NCBI GenBank assembly: GCA_038380435.1
Contig: JAWZYU010000030.1
Span: 65,483,817 to 65,547,816, forward strand
Origin: Ryuthela nishihirai
Taxonomy: Eukaryota > Arthropoda > Arachnida > Araneae > Heptathelidae
Reading direction: 5' to 3'
DNA length: 64,000 nucleotides
Shown: positions 34,905 through 45,390 of the stretch, piece by piece
Layout: every line of letters begins with the position of its first letter
Numbering within the stretch: the first letter of the stretch is position 1
Notes under the pieces: model-generated
The model's input: only the letters and a program-made list of their open reading frames with translations
The model's database searches: none
What the model was told of the DNA's origin: nothing
Program-made: the position numbers and the translations under genes

Positions 34905-35650
34905 CTGGGTGGGATTGGCTCAGGTAGGAACGCTTTAGGATCATAACCTTACTTTCCGCAGTTCGAGTCCCCATTGTGCCTGTATTGAGATTTTCTCCGT
35001 TATTCCTCGGTGAGGCAAGAGACACCGATGGGATATGTACCTAAACAATGTGGCTTAGTCGGTAGCGCGCCAGGCTCGTAATCTGTAGTTCCCAGGTTCG
35101 AATCCCAGCTGGATCAGCTTTGAGATTTATCTCCGCAAAATTCCCCGCCCTGCTCACGGTCAGTAGGGGACACCGATGGGCTTGGAAAGGCCGCCGTCCG
35201 TCGGATGGGACGTTAAGCCGTGGCTCCGTGTGCGGGAGAGCCATACCATGTGCACGTTGAAGAACACGCTGGATGGCCTTGACGGGAGGATACCATCTGT
35301 CTCCCAACAGCTGTTCCAGTGGGTCCCCTCCCCAAACCTTCTCTGAGCCTTCGGGGTCCTTGTGACCTGGCCATTTAGCGCATGGTGTGCAAAAAAGTGC
35401 CGCTCAGAGGTAAAACAACCCAACCTAAACCATGGTCCCATGTTCAAAAGAGCCATACCCTGTGAACGTTGAGGAATTACTCTGGATAGCTTTGATGGGA
35501 GGCTTACAACTGTCTTTTAATAGCTGTCTACTGGATTGCCTTTCAATACCAAGCACTGGGCTTCGGAGTCCTTTATTTACATTTAGCAGATTCTGTTTTT
35601 TAAAAAAAACAATTGCTGCTTAGAGGTTAAATAATCCATCAGCCCAACCT
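34905..35650 (+). mobile_element. old SINE-B copy interrupted by a younger SINE-B
   Basis: The 5' part (34905-35039: ATTGGCTCAGGTAGGAACGC, GCAGTTCGAGTCCCC, GAGACACCGATGGG) and the 3' part (35435-35650: GTCCCATGTTCAAAAGAGCC to AGAGGTTAAATAATCC) are diverged halves of one copy. They flank the insertion at 35051-35423. Confidence 0.75.
35051..35423 (+). mobile_element. SINE-B nested in an older SINE-B, 11-bp TSD
   Basis: Starts TGGCTTAGTCGGTAGCGC (a few head bases missing), ends GAGGTAAAACAACCCAA. TSD CCTAAACAATG (35040-35050) / CCTAAACCATG (35424-35434). Confidence 0.93.
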
Positions 35651-37276
35651 ATAAGGTGAGTATGACCTACATAGAGATCGGAGCAGTGGCGGAAATATTC
35701 CTCTGTCGACAAGTAGAGCTAGCCACTGCAAGGCCCGAGTGAAGAAATGATTCTCAACTAGCAAACAACAGAACTTTAGATTACAATACCTCAATTAGGC
35801 AGTTGCGGAAATTGGAGACATGACAGGAGCTTTAACATTTTCCTGATTGTGTTTTGCTCTTTGCAAAGATATGAAGGCAGATCTTTCCCAAACTCTCTGA
35901 TCTGTGTCCCTGAACTAAACTCTGTGAACCGTTGCTTTCGCTTGGAATTGGGAAACTTTTTTATCCCTAAAAAGGAAGCACTTAAATACCGAAATGGACT
36001 CTAATGATAGGCTCGAGAAGTCAGTTGTAGCCTATTCCCCTACATCTGATGTAATTGAGGTCGAAATTCGGGCTTGCTCCTAAGTGACCACGAGTTGTGT
36101 TTCAGGGATCCAAAATGGAGGTCGGCAGACTTTGGTCAGGGAGAGGCAAGAGGAAATTAGAAAAAAAAATAGTGTTCTGAGGTGTTCAAACGTACAATTT
36201 TGAGGTTCATAACTTGCATTTTTTAGCTCGTTCCAAAAAAAAAAAACGAGCTATTGTTTCCGTCTTATCCTCTACCCGTCTAAAGGCACTTAACTTTTTG
36301 GTTTTTAGCGTTGAATAGGTACCACTGAAATATCAGATTAGCATTTTGTGGATCTCCAAATCGTTTTAATTCCATCGTTATGGTGTGCTTCATTTGGAAA
36401 AGGACAAAACCTTCAATGACCGTCATAAAGTATGGTGGTCAAAGAATTTACGTTGACAGCAGCGATTTACCTCCAAAGGAGTTGGGGGGGGGGGAAATAA
36501 TCTCTTTTTTTTTGTTTTATGAGATAAACGAAAATTTTTTTATTGGGCTGAATTAATGAAATATTACTATTTGTGTTTTCCCATTCATTCATTAGTTAGA
36601 ATTTCTATCGTTAAGTGGCGCATAAGTCAGAAAATAACAAACTTCATTCTCTTTGAAAACGAGCATTATATATTCTCTTGACTAACATATATTTAAAATC
36701 ATTTTTCAATTCTAAGCGGGAGTATGTGGCCTCCTCTCTTCCGATGGCCTCCTCTCTTCCGACGGTCATATTCAAAGCTATCAGATTAAAAAGAGGGAAT
36801 GTTGGAAAAAAGAAACTTCTTCTTCGACTGTTGCGGCATTGCATCTGGAGATTGAATCATTCGCTTGGTTTCGTCACAACTCGTTCGACATCTCGCGTGT
36901 TAATCAAATCATTGGCATTTCGATTAAAAAAAAATCTATTTTCTTTAAAATTTTCTTCTCCCGAGATGTTCCAAGATATTTGGGGAAATATTGTTTCAAC
37001 TCTTTATGCATACTCCATCGTATCAGATCGATTTGTTTCAAATTGCTCGGTATTCGAGAATTTCAGATATTTATTGATAAATAAATATTTCGTATGTGGA
37101 AAATAAGAAATATGTTTGTTTAGGCTGCTTACAATTGGTAATTTTTATGGGTTTACACACCCAGGAAATTTACAACTGCGTTCATGGGTGTGAATTCTAT
37201 TTCTGTTTCGTATTAATGTTTATTCATTTTTCAACCTATAAAGTTGAATTTTCTGAACTATGTATGCCATAATATG
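35651..37276. other. intron 1 sequence, nothing recognised
   Basis: Includes TGGCCTCCTCTCTTCCGA as an 18-bp tandem duplicate at about 36727-36762. A 142-codon open frame at 36678-37106 is compositionally AT-driven and matches nothing I know. Confidence 0.35.
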
Positions 37277-37444
37277 TACAGTCGCTCAAATAAATATCCG
37301 AACACTATGGTTGATTACAGAATTCTGAAAAAAATATCTGGCTAGGTTGCCAGATCACTAATTTCTGAAAAAAAACGTTGCCAGATATTTTTTCTGAATT
37401 CTGTAATCAACCATAGTGTTCGGATATTTTTTTGAGCGACTGTA
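37277..37444. mobile_element. PAL element, short form with central deletion
   Basis: TACAGTCGCTCAAATAAATA to TTTTTTTGAGCGACTGTA. The left arm jumps from ATATCTGGC to TAGGTTGCCAGATC, so the CACGTG centre is lost. Confidence 0.88.
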
Positions 37445-37744
37445 GGTGGTCGTATTATTTTGATACTAGATCGTGTGGGCTCACTCACGGAAATATTGAG
37501 CGTGTGCAGTTACCGTTCACAGCAAACAGGAGCGTGTGTAGTTACTGCACACGCTCCAGTTTGCTGTGAACGGTAACTGGAGCGTGTACAGTTGCTGTAC
37601 ACGCTCCAGAAATTTTTTCTCAATTCTGTAATCACGTGACACGAAGGTTGCCAGATCACTAATTTCTAAAAAAATCGTTGCCAGATATTTTTTCTGAATT
37701 CTGTAATCAACCATAGCGTTCGGATATTTATTTGAGCAACTGTA
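37445..37744. mobile_element. PAL element, right part of a long form
   Basis: It begins after GGTGGTCGTATTATTTTGATAC, a near match to the arm of the foldback at 44955-45033. It then follows the long-form interior (GATCGTGTGGGCTCACTCAC, nested GAGCGTGTGCAG palindromes) to the right end TTATTTGAGCAACTGTA. Confidence 0.8.
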
Positions 37745-38124
37745 TGCCCTATTAATGTCTGCAGATAATTAAAACAAAATGCATTTATTTTATTCCGCTA
37801 GTGAGTTCACAATAAAGACCTCAAGGCCACGAACAGATTCATGTTACGTGTATAGTGACAGCCATCTCAGAGCTTCATCACTCATTAAATAAGCTTTGAA
37901 TATTTGATGTTCAAGTCGCGAGTTCCAACAATATTCTTTCGATATTTAAATAGCTATAAAAGCTGGAATATTTAAAAGTAGCAATACCAGTTAAAATAAT
38001 TGATGAGGAATATCAATTCAAACAAGTTAAATCGAAATCAATAACCATTATATGAAACTTTGCTAAAACATATAAGCATATTTTTAACAGATTATGTTCC
38101 TGTTGTTGCTAATTATTATTAAGG
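37745..38124. other. intron 1 sequence, nothing recognised
   Basis: AT-rich; no family match. Confidence 0.4.
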
Positions 38125-38290
38125 CTAATAACCTGATGTTACCAGCTTCGAGTCGTCCCCTCGTCTCTATTTGAGATTTTCTCCACTAATCTTCGCTCTG
38201 CCCCCAGCTCTGAGTTCTTGGGGTCCTTGTGACCTGGCCATTTGGCTCACTGCATGCAAAACAGTGTCGCTCACGGTCAAAATAACCGAA
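38125..38290 (+). mobile_element. SINE-B remnant with a large internal deletion
   Basis: AGCTTCGAGTCGTCCCC (box B area), TTGAGATTTTCTCC, then directly GCTCTGAGTTCTTGGGGTCC and GTGACCTGGCCATTTGGC. It ends near CGGTCAAAATAACC. Most of the body is gone. Confidence 0.65.
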
Positions 38291-38474
38291 AAGTTTAAGT
38301 ACCAAATGAATATCGTTGAAAATATAAATTTAATTGTAATTTTTAATTTAGTTCCAGTCCCATTTTTCCACAAAAAAAAAAATAAAACGAATTTAAGAAG
38401 TTACTAATCTCTGAGTCTGACTCCCTAGCTAACAGAAATCTCTTCTGCTCAGCGTACACCCGACATAGTTTGCT

Positions 38475-38857
38475 CGGGGCGGGGGTGGCTCAGTCGGTAG
38501 CGCGCCAGGCTCGTAATCTGTAGTTCCCAGGTTCGAGTCCCAGCTGGGTCAGCGTTGAGATTTATCTCCGCAAAATTCCCCGCCCTGCCCACGGTCAGTA
38601 GGGGACACCGATGGGTTTATAAAGGCCGCCGTCCGTCGGATGGGACGTTAAGCCGTGGCCCTGTGTGCGGGAGAGCCATACCCTGTGCACGTTAAAGAAC
38701 ACGCTGGATGGTCTTGACGGTAGGCTACCATGTCTCCCAACAGCTGTTCCAGTGGGTCCCCTCCCCCAACCTTCTCTCAGTCGTCGGGGTCCTTGTGACC
38801 TGGCCATTTTAGCCCATGGTGTGCAATAAAAGTGCAGCTCAGAGGTAAAACAACCCA
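38475..38857 (+). mobile_element. SINE-B, full length, 12-bp TSD, just upstream of exon 2
   Basis: TSD ACATAGTTTGCT at 38463-38474 and 38858-38869. Tail AGAGGTAAAACAACCCA. It ends 162 bp before exon 2. Confidence 0.95.
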
Positions 38858-39019
38858 ACATAGTTTGCTAATGATTAATCGCCACTTTCAGAAAACTGAA
38901 CCATTAAGAAAATCAGCTGCGAAAGACCATTACGTGATATTAAAATAAGTGACAGTTAATCATAGGAATAAAAATCGTCGAATCTGCTGTAGCTTAACTT
39001 TGTTATTCCTCCTTTGCAG

Positions 39020-39225
39020 TTGTGGCATCACTTGCGTCGTCCATTAGGCATCCTCATCGGCATGTGCAGCCAGTTCATCCTCCTGCCTCTGTCTGCGTTC
39101 TGCCTCATCCAGCTCCTCGGCCTCGGCGTCCTCCATGGCACGGGACTGCTCCTCCTCGCCTGCAGCCCCGGCGGCGTCACCTCCAACATCTTCACCTACT
39201 TTTGCGAGGGTGACATCTCACTCAG
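39020..39225 (+). CDS. SLC10-family cotransporter, coding exon 2 of 6
   Basis: Residues 63-130 plus two bases of codon 131. The acceptor is TTTGCAG at 39019 and the donor is GTAAG at 39226, phase 2. The encoded stretch has the RRPLG/IGMCSQF block that follows TM1 in SLC10 proteins. It then has a long hydrophobic stretch and the motif ACSPGGVTSNI (residues 109-119). That motif is the family's CCPGG-xx-SN signature in the unwound TM4 crossover, where the SN pair lines the sodium site. Both S117 and N118 are present. The reading frame is open throughout and joins exon 1 in phase. A SINE-B copy ends only about 160 bp upstream of the acceptor. Confidence 0.93.
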
Positions 39226-39379
39226 GTAAGTGGGCAAACAGAACTCAAAGGAACTACATTGTAATGTACAAAAATAGGTTTCTTATCACTAAAGGCGAAA
39301 ATTACATTTCTGATCGCTGAAGACTTCCACAAAGTCAAATGTGATCAAATCCACATTCGGACAAATTATAAATAAATAA

Positions 39380-39516
39380 AATAAAAATAAATACCCCCTC
39401 AAGCAGCTGCTTGCCACAGAGGTCTGACAGGAGCCTGTCAGTTTACATGCCACAGTAGGAGATCTGAGAGGATGGCAGGACCTCAGCAGAAAAACGACAC
39501 ACACGTCCATGCCTAA
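39380..39516 (-). mobile_element. SINE-A, 5'-truncated (head lost)
   Basis: Tail TACCCCCTCAAGCAGCTGC to ACACGTCCATGCCTAA; the match stops before box B. Confidence 0.88.
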
Positions 39517-39630
39517 TCAATGACTACCAAATCCAAATCTAACGAAAAATTAAAACTTTATAGGGGGGGGGGGCAGCATTGTCACGGCAACGAGTACTTT
39601 ACCAAAGGTAACTAATATCCTAAGGGTACG

Positions 39631-39851
39631 TACAGTCACTCAAAAAATATCCGAACACTATGGTTGATTACAGAATTCATGAAAAATATCTGGCAACGAT
39701 TTTTTTTAGAAATGAATGATCTGGCAACCTTCGTGTCACGTGACACGAAGGTTGCCAGATCATTAATTTCTAAAAAAAAAATCGTTGCGAGATATTTTTC
39801 CTGAATTCTGTAATCAATCATAGTGTTCGGATATTTTTTTGAGCGACTGTA
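39631..39851. mobile_element. PAL element, short form, well preserved
   Basis: TACAGTCACTCAAAAAATAT to TTTTTTTGAGCGACTGTA. Centre TCGTGTCACGTGACACGA is perfectly palindromic; arms match over almost the full length. Confidence 0.93.
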
Positions 39852-40270
39852 CGTCTATTTGAAGGACTTACTTAGAAAATACGTTTTGTTTTGTTTTATT
39901 GTTATTTCCAAATCTTTCATATTTCTGAACGCGAAGCCCCGTATAAAGATTAATTTTTAAAAATACTGCAGAGTTTTTATAACAATATAAATGTGAATAA
40001 AAGTTTTCTAAAAGCTGAAATGCAAAGTAACAGAAAAAGCAAAAACCTTTTTTGAAATGCTGAAAAAAAATGAACGTTTACAGATAATTTTTAGCAATTT
40101 AATGCAGGTGTCGTTTGCCTCTCAGCAAACATCAAGTTGATATTTAATTTCTTTTAATACTCGTGTGGCATATTCGAAAATTTGTTAAGAGCGACAATTG
40201 CGATACCTATGATGATTCAATTACGCTGCAAATTGCAAATTTTGATCGAATAGATAATCCCACAAATCTT
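39852..40270. other. intron 2 sequence, nothing recognised
   Basis: AT-rich; no feature seen. Confidence 0.4.
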
Positions 40271-40425
40271 TAAAAAAACTATTCCTCAAGCAGCTGCTTG
40301 CTACAGGGGTCTGATAGGGGAGCCTGCCAGTTATAGAGACAACATAAGAAATATCAGTACTTGATCCACTGCTGGAGCCTAGGTTCCGTTGATCAGTACG
40401 TAAACACTATAATCACTCGGCCCCA
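40271..40425 (-). mobile_element. SINE-A, diverged
   Basis: ATTCCTCAAGCAGCTGCTTG, CTGATAGGGGAGCCTGCCAG and TAATCACTCGGCCCC keep the family order, with deletions between. Confidence 0.72.
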
Positions 40426-40527
40426 CCTGGACCGTTATATTACATACAGTATATATATATACATAGATATACTTGATATTGTAGTATATATACATATATA
40501 TACTAGAATATCAAGTCTTCCTACAAA

Positions 40528-41463
40528 GGGGGTGGCTCAGTCGGTAGCGCGTCTGGCTCGTAATCTGTAGTTCCCAAGTTCGAGTCCCAGCTGGGTCAGC
40601 GTTTGAGATTTATCTCCGCAAAATTTCCCCGCCCTGCCCACGGTCAGTAGGGGACACCGATGGGCTTGAAAAGGCCGCCGTCCGTTGGATGAGACGTTAA
40701 GCCGTGGTCCCGTGTGCGGGAGAGCCATACCCTGTGCACGTTAAAGAACACGCTGGATGGCCTTGACGGGAGGCTCCCAACAGCTGTTCCAGTTTGGTCC
40801 CCTCCCTCAACCTTCTCTGAGCCTTTGGGGTCCATGTGACCTGGCCATTTAGCCCATGGTGTGCAAAAAAAGTGCCGTTCAGAGGTGAAACAACCCAATG
40901 TTAAAGAACACGCTGGATGGCCTTGACAGGTTGGGTTGTTTTACCTCTGAGCGGCACTTTTTTGCACACCATGGGCTAAATGGCCAGGTCACATGGACCC
41001 CGAAGGCTCAGAGAAGGTTGGGGGAGGGGACCCACTGGAACAGCTGTTGGGAGACAGATGGTAGCCTCCCGTCAAGGCCATCCAGAGTGTTCTTTAACGT
41101 GCACAGGGTATGGCGCTCCCGCACACGGGACCACGGCTTAACGTCCCATCCTACCGGCGGCGGCCTTTTCAAGCCCATCGGTGTCCCCTACTGACCGTGA
41201 GCAGGGCGGGGAATTTTGCGGAGATAAATCTCAACGCTGATCCAGCTGGAACTCGAACCTGGGAACTACAGATTACGAGTCTGGCGCGCTACCGACTGAG
41301 CCACCCCCGCCCCAGGCCTTGACGGGAGGCTACCATCTGTCTCCCAACAGCTGTTCCAGTGGGTCCCCTCCCCCAACCTTTTCTGAGCCTTTGGGATACT
41401 TGTGACCTGGCCATTTAGCCCATGGTGTTCAAAAAAGTGCCGCTCAGAGGTAAAACAACCCAA
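40528..41463 (+). mobile_element. SINE-B dimer (full unit plus partial unit), interrupted by an inverted SINE-B
   Basis: The full unit (40528-40897) ends GTGAAACAACCCA. It is followed at once by a partial unit starting TGTTAAAGAACACGCTGG, which resumes after the inner insertion (from 41324) and ends at 41463. One duplication, CTTCCTACAAA, flanks the whole (40517-40527 and 41464-41474), so the dimer arrived as one piece. Confidence 0.9.
40928..41314 (-). mobile_element. SINE-B nested in a SINE-B dimer, 9-bp TSD
   Basis: Inverted relative to its host. TSD GGCCTTGAC at 40919-40927 and 41315-41323. Full length from tail to head (CCGACTGAGCCACCCCCGCC). Confidence 0.94.
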
Positions 41464-41474
41464 CTTCCTACAAA

Positions 41475-42495
41475 AAGTCTGATAGGCCCAGATCAGGACT
41501 TCTACAGAGCCGATATTCCTCGACATTTGTGATAAATTGCAACGAAGTGTATATCTTGTTTAAAACAAACAAAATTTTGTATTTCTTAACTTAAAAGTTT
41601 TAGTTTTGTAAGTCATTTATTTTCGTGAAATTTGCGAAAATTATACTACCTATAGCCACCCAATATTTGGAAAATCTCTGGCGGATTTGTCCAATAACAA
41701 CTTTCACAATTCCCGCAAAAGTTTTGGTGCGTATATTCCTCCTCTCCATTGATAATTTTCATATTTCCCGATAAAAGTGTGGCGCGAAACTTATTTCCCT
41801 ATTCATAAATTTCCCAATGTAAAGCATTCTGCTATTCCTTTGCACAATAACCCGAAGATCTGTTAAAAAGTTTCAGCTAGGTGGATAAATGTCAAAAAAA
41901 ATAAATCTTAAAACTTCATGAGCATTATATCATAGCCATTGACCATTATTGAAAATATTAAAAATAAGGCTGACCGGAAAATAATAACAGTGACCGACCA
42001 CATGTGACAGCCATGCTAACGGTTGCGGTTTGAAATTCTTTTGTATGAAAATGTCCAATGTTTATTGGTTCTCATGGTACGATACTAGTTGCGCCAAGTT
42101 CTAGGCTGTTAAACAAGATTTTATTTCCGTTGGAATGCATCAGATGGCCATGATCTCTCTGATCCTCCCCAATCTGTGAGTGCAAACATACTGCTACACA
42201 CGACTATAGTTGGACAAATATACCTTCTGAGGCCTCTTACGACAACAATGTGGTGAGACTACTAAATAGTACTTGCTGTGGAACACCAGTTCTTCGGAAA
42301 GCATGAAAAGTGTTCACAATACTCACCACAGGGGGATGACATGGCAAGTAGAAACCTAGGAGTTAAAGATTCAGACACAAACAACTGCGATGACTTGGCC
42401 GAGACTGAATTACATTCGTTTACAAAATCATTTGGTTGGATGTAAAGACATAAATGTCAGATTTCTTGTGACTTAAAGACTTTATTACTTTTTAG
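41475..42495. other. intron 2 sequence before exon 3, nothing recognised
   Basis: No coding region or family match. Confidence 0.4.
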
Positions 42496-42700
42496 CATTG
42501 CCATGACGACGTGTTCTACTCTCGTTGCCTTGGGGATGATGCCCCTTAATTTGTACATGTACGGACAGAACTTAGATCAAGACAAAGTGGTCATACCTTA
42601 CGGCAAAATGGCGCTGTCGTTGGTGTCCGTCACGTGCCCAGTGCTGTTTGGCATGATCGTCCACTGGAAGCTGCCACGTGTTGCCAGTTACTTAACCAAG
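42496..42700 (+). CDS. SLC10-family cotransporter, coding exon 3 of 6
   Basis: One base of codon 131 (Ser, AG|C) and residues 132-199. The acceptor is TTTTTAG at 42495 and the donor is AAG|GTAAG at 42701, phase 0. The exon encodes SIAMTTCSTLVALGMMPL (residues 131-148), nearly identical to the most conserved block of animal SLC10 transporters. It then encodes a polar loop (YGQNLDQDKVVIPYG) and another membrane segment (SLVSVTCPVLFGMIV). With exon 2 it completes the core sodium-binding crossover region. I see no frameshift or lost key residue. Confidence 0.94.
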
Positions 42701-44954
42701 GTAAGAAATATCATATAAGAATTTTTTAATGATTGAACTATAGATACAGTAAAAGAGAATTAGAACGTGCATTGACAACAAAACCGTAACCGCAATCTAC
42801 CTTGCTATAGCGATGGCCATTTCGGTGATAGGAAACGCATTCTAGAAAGCCATTCCTATTCATTCAACTATGTAAATGCCATTAAAATGCAATTTAAATG
42901 AAATATATCTAACGAAGAATAATTCTGTAATAAAATGTGTTTTTTATTTTTAAGAATTTCCTATTGTTTTATTTGAATTTTGATCGAATGATGGCATTTG
43001 TGAAAGAACTGATTCGCATCATTTCTTGAAATAAAGCTATTTTTTTCCATTTATGAAACACGAAGGATTAACAGCTTAACAGTGCTAACTGGAAAAGAAA
43101 GCAAATGAATAGTTTGCATTGTTTTGAAAATATATTTGCATTGCTTTCAAAATGCTCTTAAAACGAAAGCGCAGTATCCAGTGATTTAGGTACGTTAAAT
43201 AAATAGCTGTTGGAGAGGGGTTTTTTTATTTATAAATAGAGACTGTAACTATTCTATTGGCATTTATTTCTTTTACACAGTACGTTTTATTCTATTGTAT
43301 AATTACATAAAAATCGACTAACAGTACGATGAAATGGATTTTTAAAGAACAAAATGTAACGAATATGATATTTTGCTATCTTTCACAGCTCTATTGTAGT
43401 AATTTATACAAATACAACATTTCGCCGCAATATAATATCTTGGGGATATTTGATGCAAAATGTAACACGGTCCTTTATCAACGATATTGAAATGAAGTTT
43501 GCTAAATCTATTCTGAATGCCAAACGCTACTACTAACTAAACAACCGCCATTTTGGTGTCAAACTGAGCTCACTGTTATGGAAATTTTGGACCCAAGTAG
43601 CCATCAGGAAAATGCTGGTCATGCACTGTCTAGTTCCCTTTTACTTTATCTATGGGTTGAACAGATGTTTTAAGGACAACAATTATTAGCTGTCGTAACT
43701 AAAACATATGAATCTATAGAATTTTGTATCAAATTAATTAAAGTGTGTATAGTTGTAATTTAATTAAATTTTTGATTGAAATTTTATTATTCGAATTTTA
43801 AAAAAGTTGCGAAAATCAAAAGATTAGTGAGAGTTTGGAAAACTAAATAGACTAAGTGATAAATTGCGTACCATGTGAAATCCTGTCGCATACAGTCTGT
43901 ATTCATTTCATTATCCTTTGGACAAGGGATGGATGACTCACTTCTTGATGTTTGAGCAACAAGCATTAAGTCTTCGAAGTGATCGAAGGCTGGAAATTAT
44001 TAATATGTACACTTCAACTGCGCATTATAATCGTAAAATGAAATTAACAATTGAATTAGAGTAGGCAAATGAAAGGTTTCATAAGATTAACTAAATTGAT
44101 TAAATAATTTAATAGCAAAATTTTTATTATTAGTAAATTCTTGTTAAAGAATTATGAAAAAATTGTATTTATGAAAAAATCAAAAATTAATTCCGAAATG
44201 TCTTCTACGGTCAGCAGGAAATGAAGTCAAGGCCATCTATTGGCTATCATTTCACGAGATAATTGCGTAATGAGAACACTAACTGTTACTTTAGTGATGC
44301 CAGACCCATTAAAGTACATTTGGAATTAAAGAAAGCGGAGAATGACTCCGTGGATTACATAACACAGGTTTCTTCTCAATATTGCTTCATGACTCTGTTT
44401 CATTTTCAATATGTGAATCAGTAAAGAATGGATCCAGAAAACAACAAGGGCAATAAACAAACTAATAATCAGAAATAAAGAAAGAAAACCTTCCTTTCAT
44501 CAAAAAGATATAGCACTAATTAAAATCACACAGTAGATTTCTAGATGTTTTTTCCGTTTGAATATTAATCATAAAGTCACTTTTTAACGCTGAAGCCCGG
44601 GTAGGATACGAACCGTTAAAAGGGATTTCATGGATTTTCAACTGAAGAAGCATGAAGGGATTTATTGGTCAACTGACTGAGTATATGCGTGACATACATT
44701 GCTATCTATTTGTTTGCGCTCTTTGGAAGGCAAAGGAGATGCTGCCTTCAAGTGACCCAGATGGTTCAGAAGTGTACTGCAACTAGAAAAGTTCATATCA
44801 TCAAATGGAGGAGATCTTGATTTGGGCCGTAGCTAAATTATACACTAAGTGGTTACGGCCACTGTCGCGGGGTTTTTAAATTATCGGAGGGGGAGGGGCT
44901 CTCACATACAATAATAGGATATCAAACATATTTATTTTCTCTTAGATATACACA
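42701..44954. other. intron 3, AT-rich, nothing recognised
   Basis: The longest stretch of the window without a recognisable mobile element. Short open frames only. Confidence 0.4.
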
Positions 44955-45033
44955 CACAGTCGTATCAGAATAATATGACCACCTACAATAGATAATACCT
45001 AGTAGGTGGTCATATTATTCTGATACGACTGTG
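44955..45033. mobile_element. 79-bp foldback element with perfect 32-bp arms
   Basis: CACAGTCGTATCAGAATAAT...CCACCTAC at 44955-44986 and its exact reverse complement at 45002-45033, with a 15-bp loop. TATA-rich flanks and a CACAGT start suggest terminal repeats of a Tc1/mariner-type element with everything internal deleted (inference). Confidence 0.85.
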
Positions 45034-45234
45034 TATAATAGAAATTTTTCAGGGCCCCTCAGCCCCCCCCCCCCCCCCCTCCGTACTCGGCGCCAATGGT
45101 CAAGACATCTGATATGTGGGTTCATACCACCACTCTAAAGAGAGTTCTTCCTAGAACTTTCACAAAGCCTTTGATCTAATTTGGCATGATGATCTTATTT
45201 ATAAATTAAATACCTTTAGCTCTGCTAGAATAAA

Positions 45235-45390
45235 AAAGAAATAAATACCCCCTCAAGCAGCTGCTTGCCACAGAGGTCTGACAGGAGCCTGTCAGTTTAT
45301 ATGCCACAGTAGGAGATCTGAGAGGATGGCAGGACCTCAGCAGAAAAACGACACACACACATCCACGCCTAAATCCGGGGCTCGAAACCT
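45235..45390 (-). mobile_element. SINE-A, 5'-truncated
   Basis: Tail ATACCCCCTCAAGCAGCTGC to GGGGCTCGAAACC; the match stops at box B. Confidence 0.88.

Noticed and set aside
36678..37106. 142-codon open frame in intron 1
   Set aside because: AT-driven composition, overlapping alternative frames of similar length, no motif and no splice or promoter context.
40440..40510. Regulatory element in the TATATA-rich palindromic stretch
   Set aside because: Simple AT microsatellite; palindromes are expected by composition.
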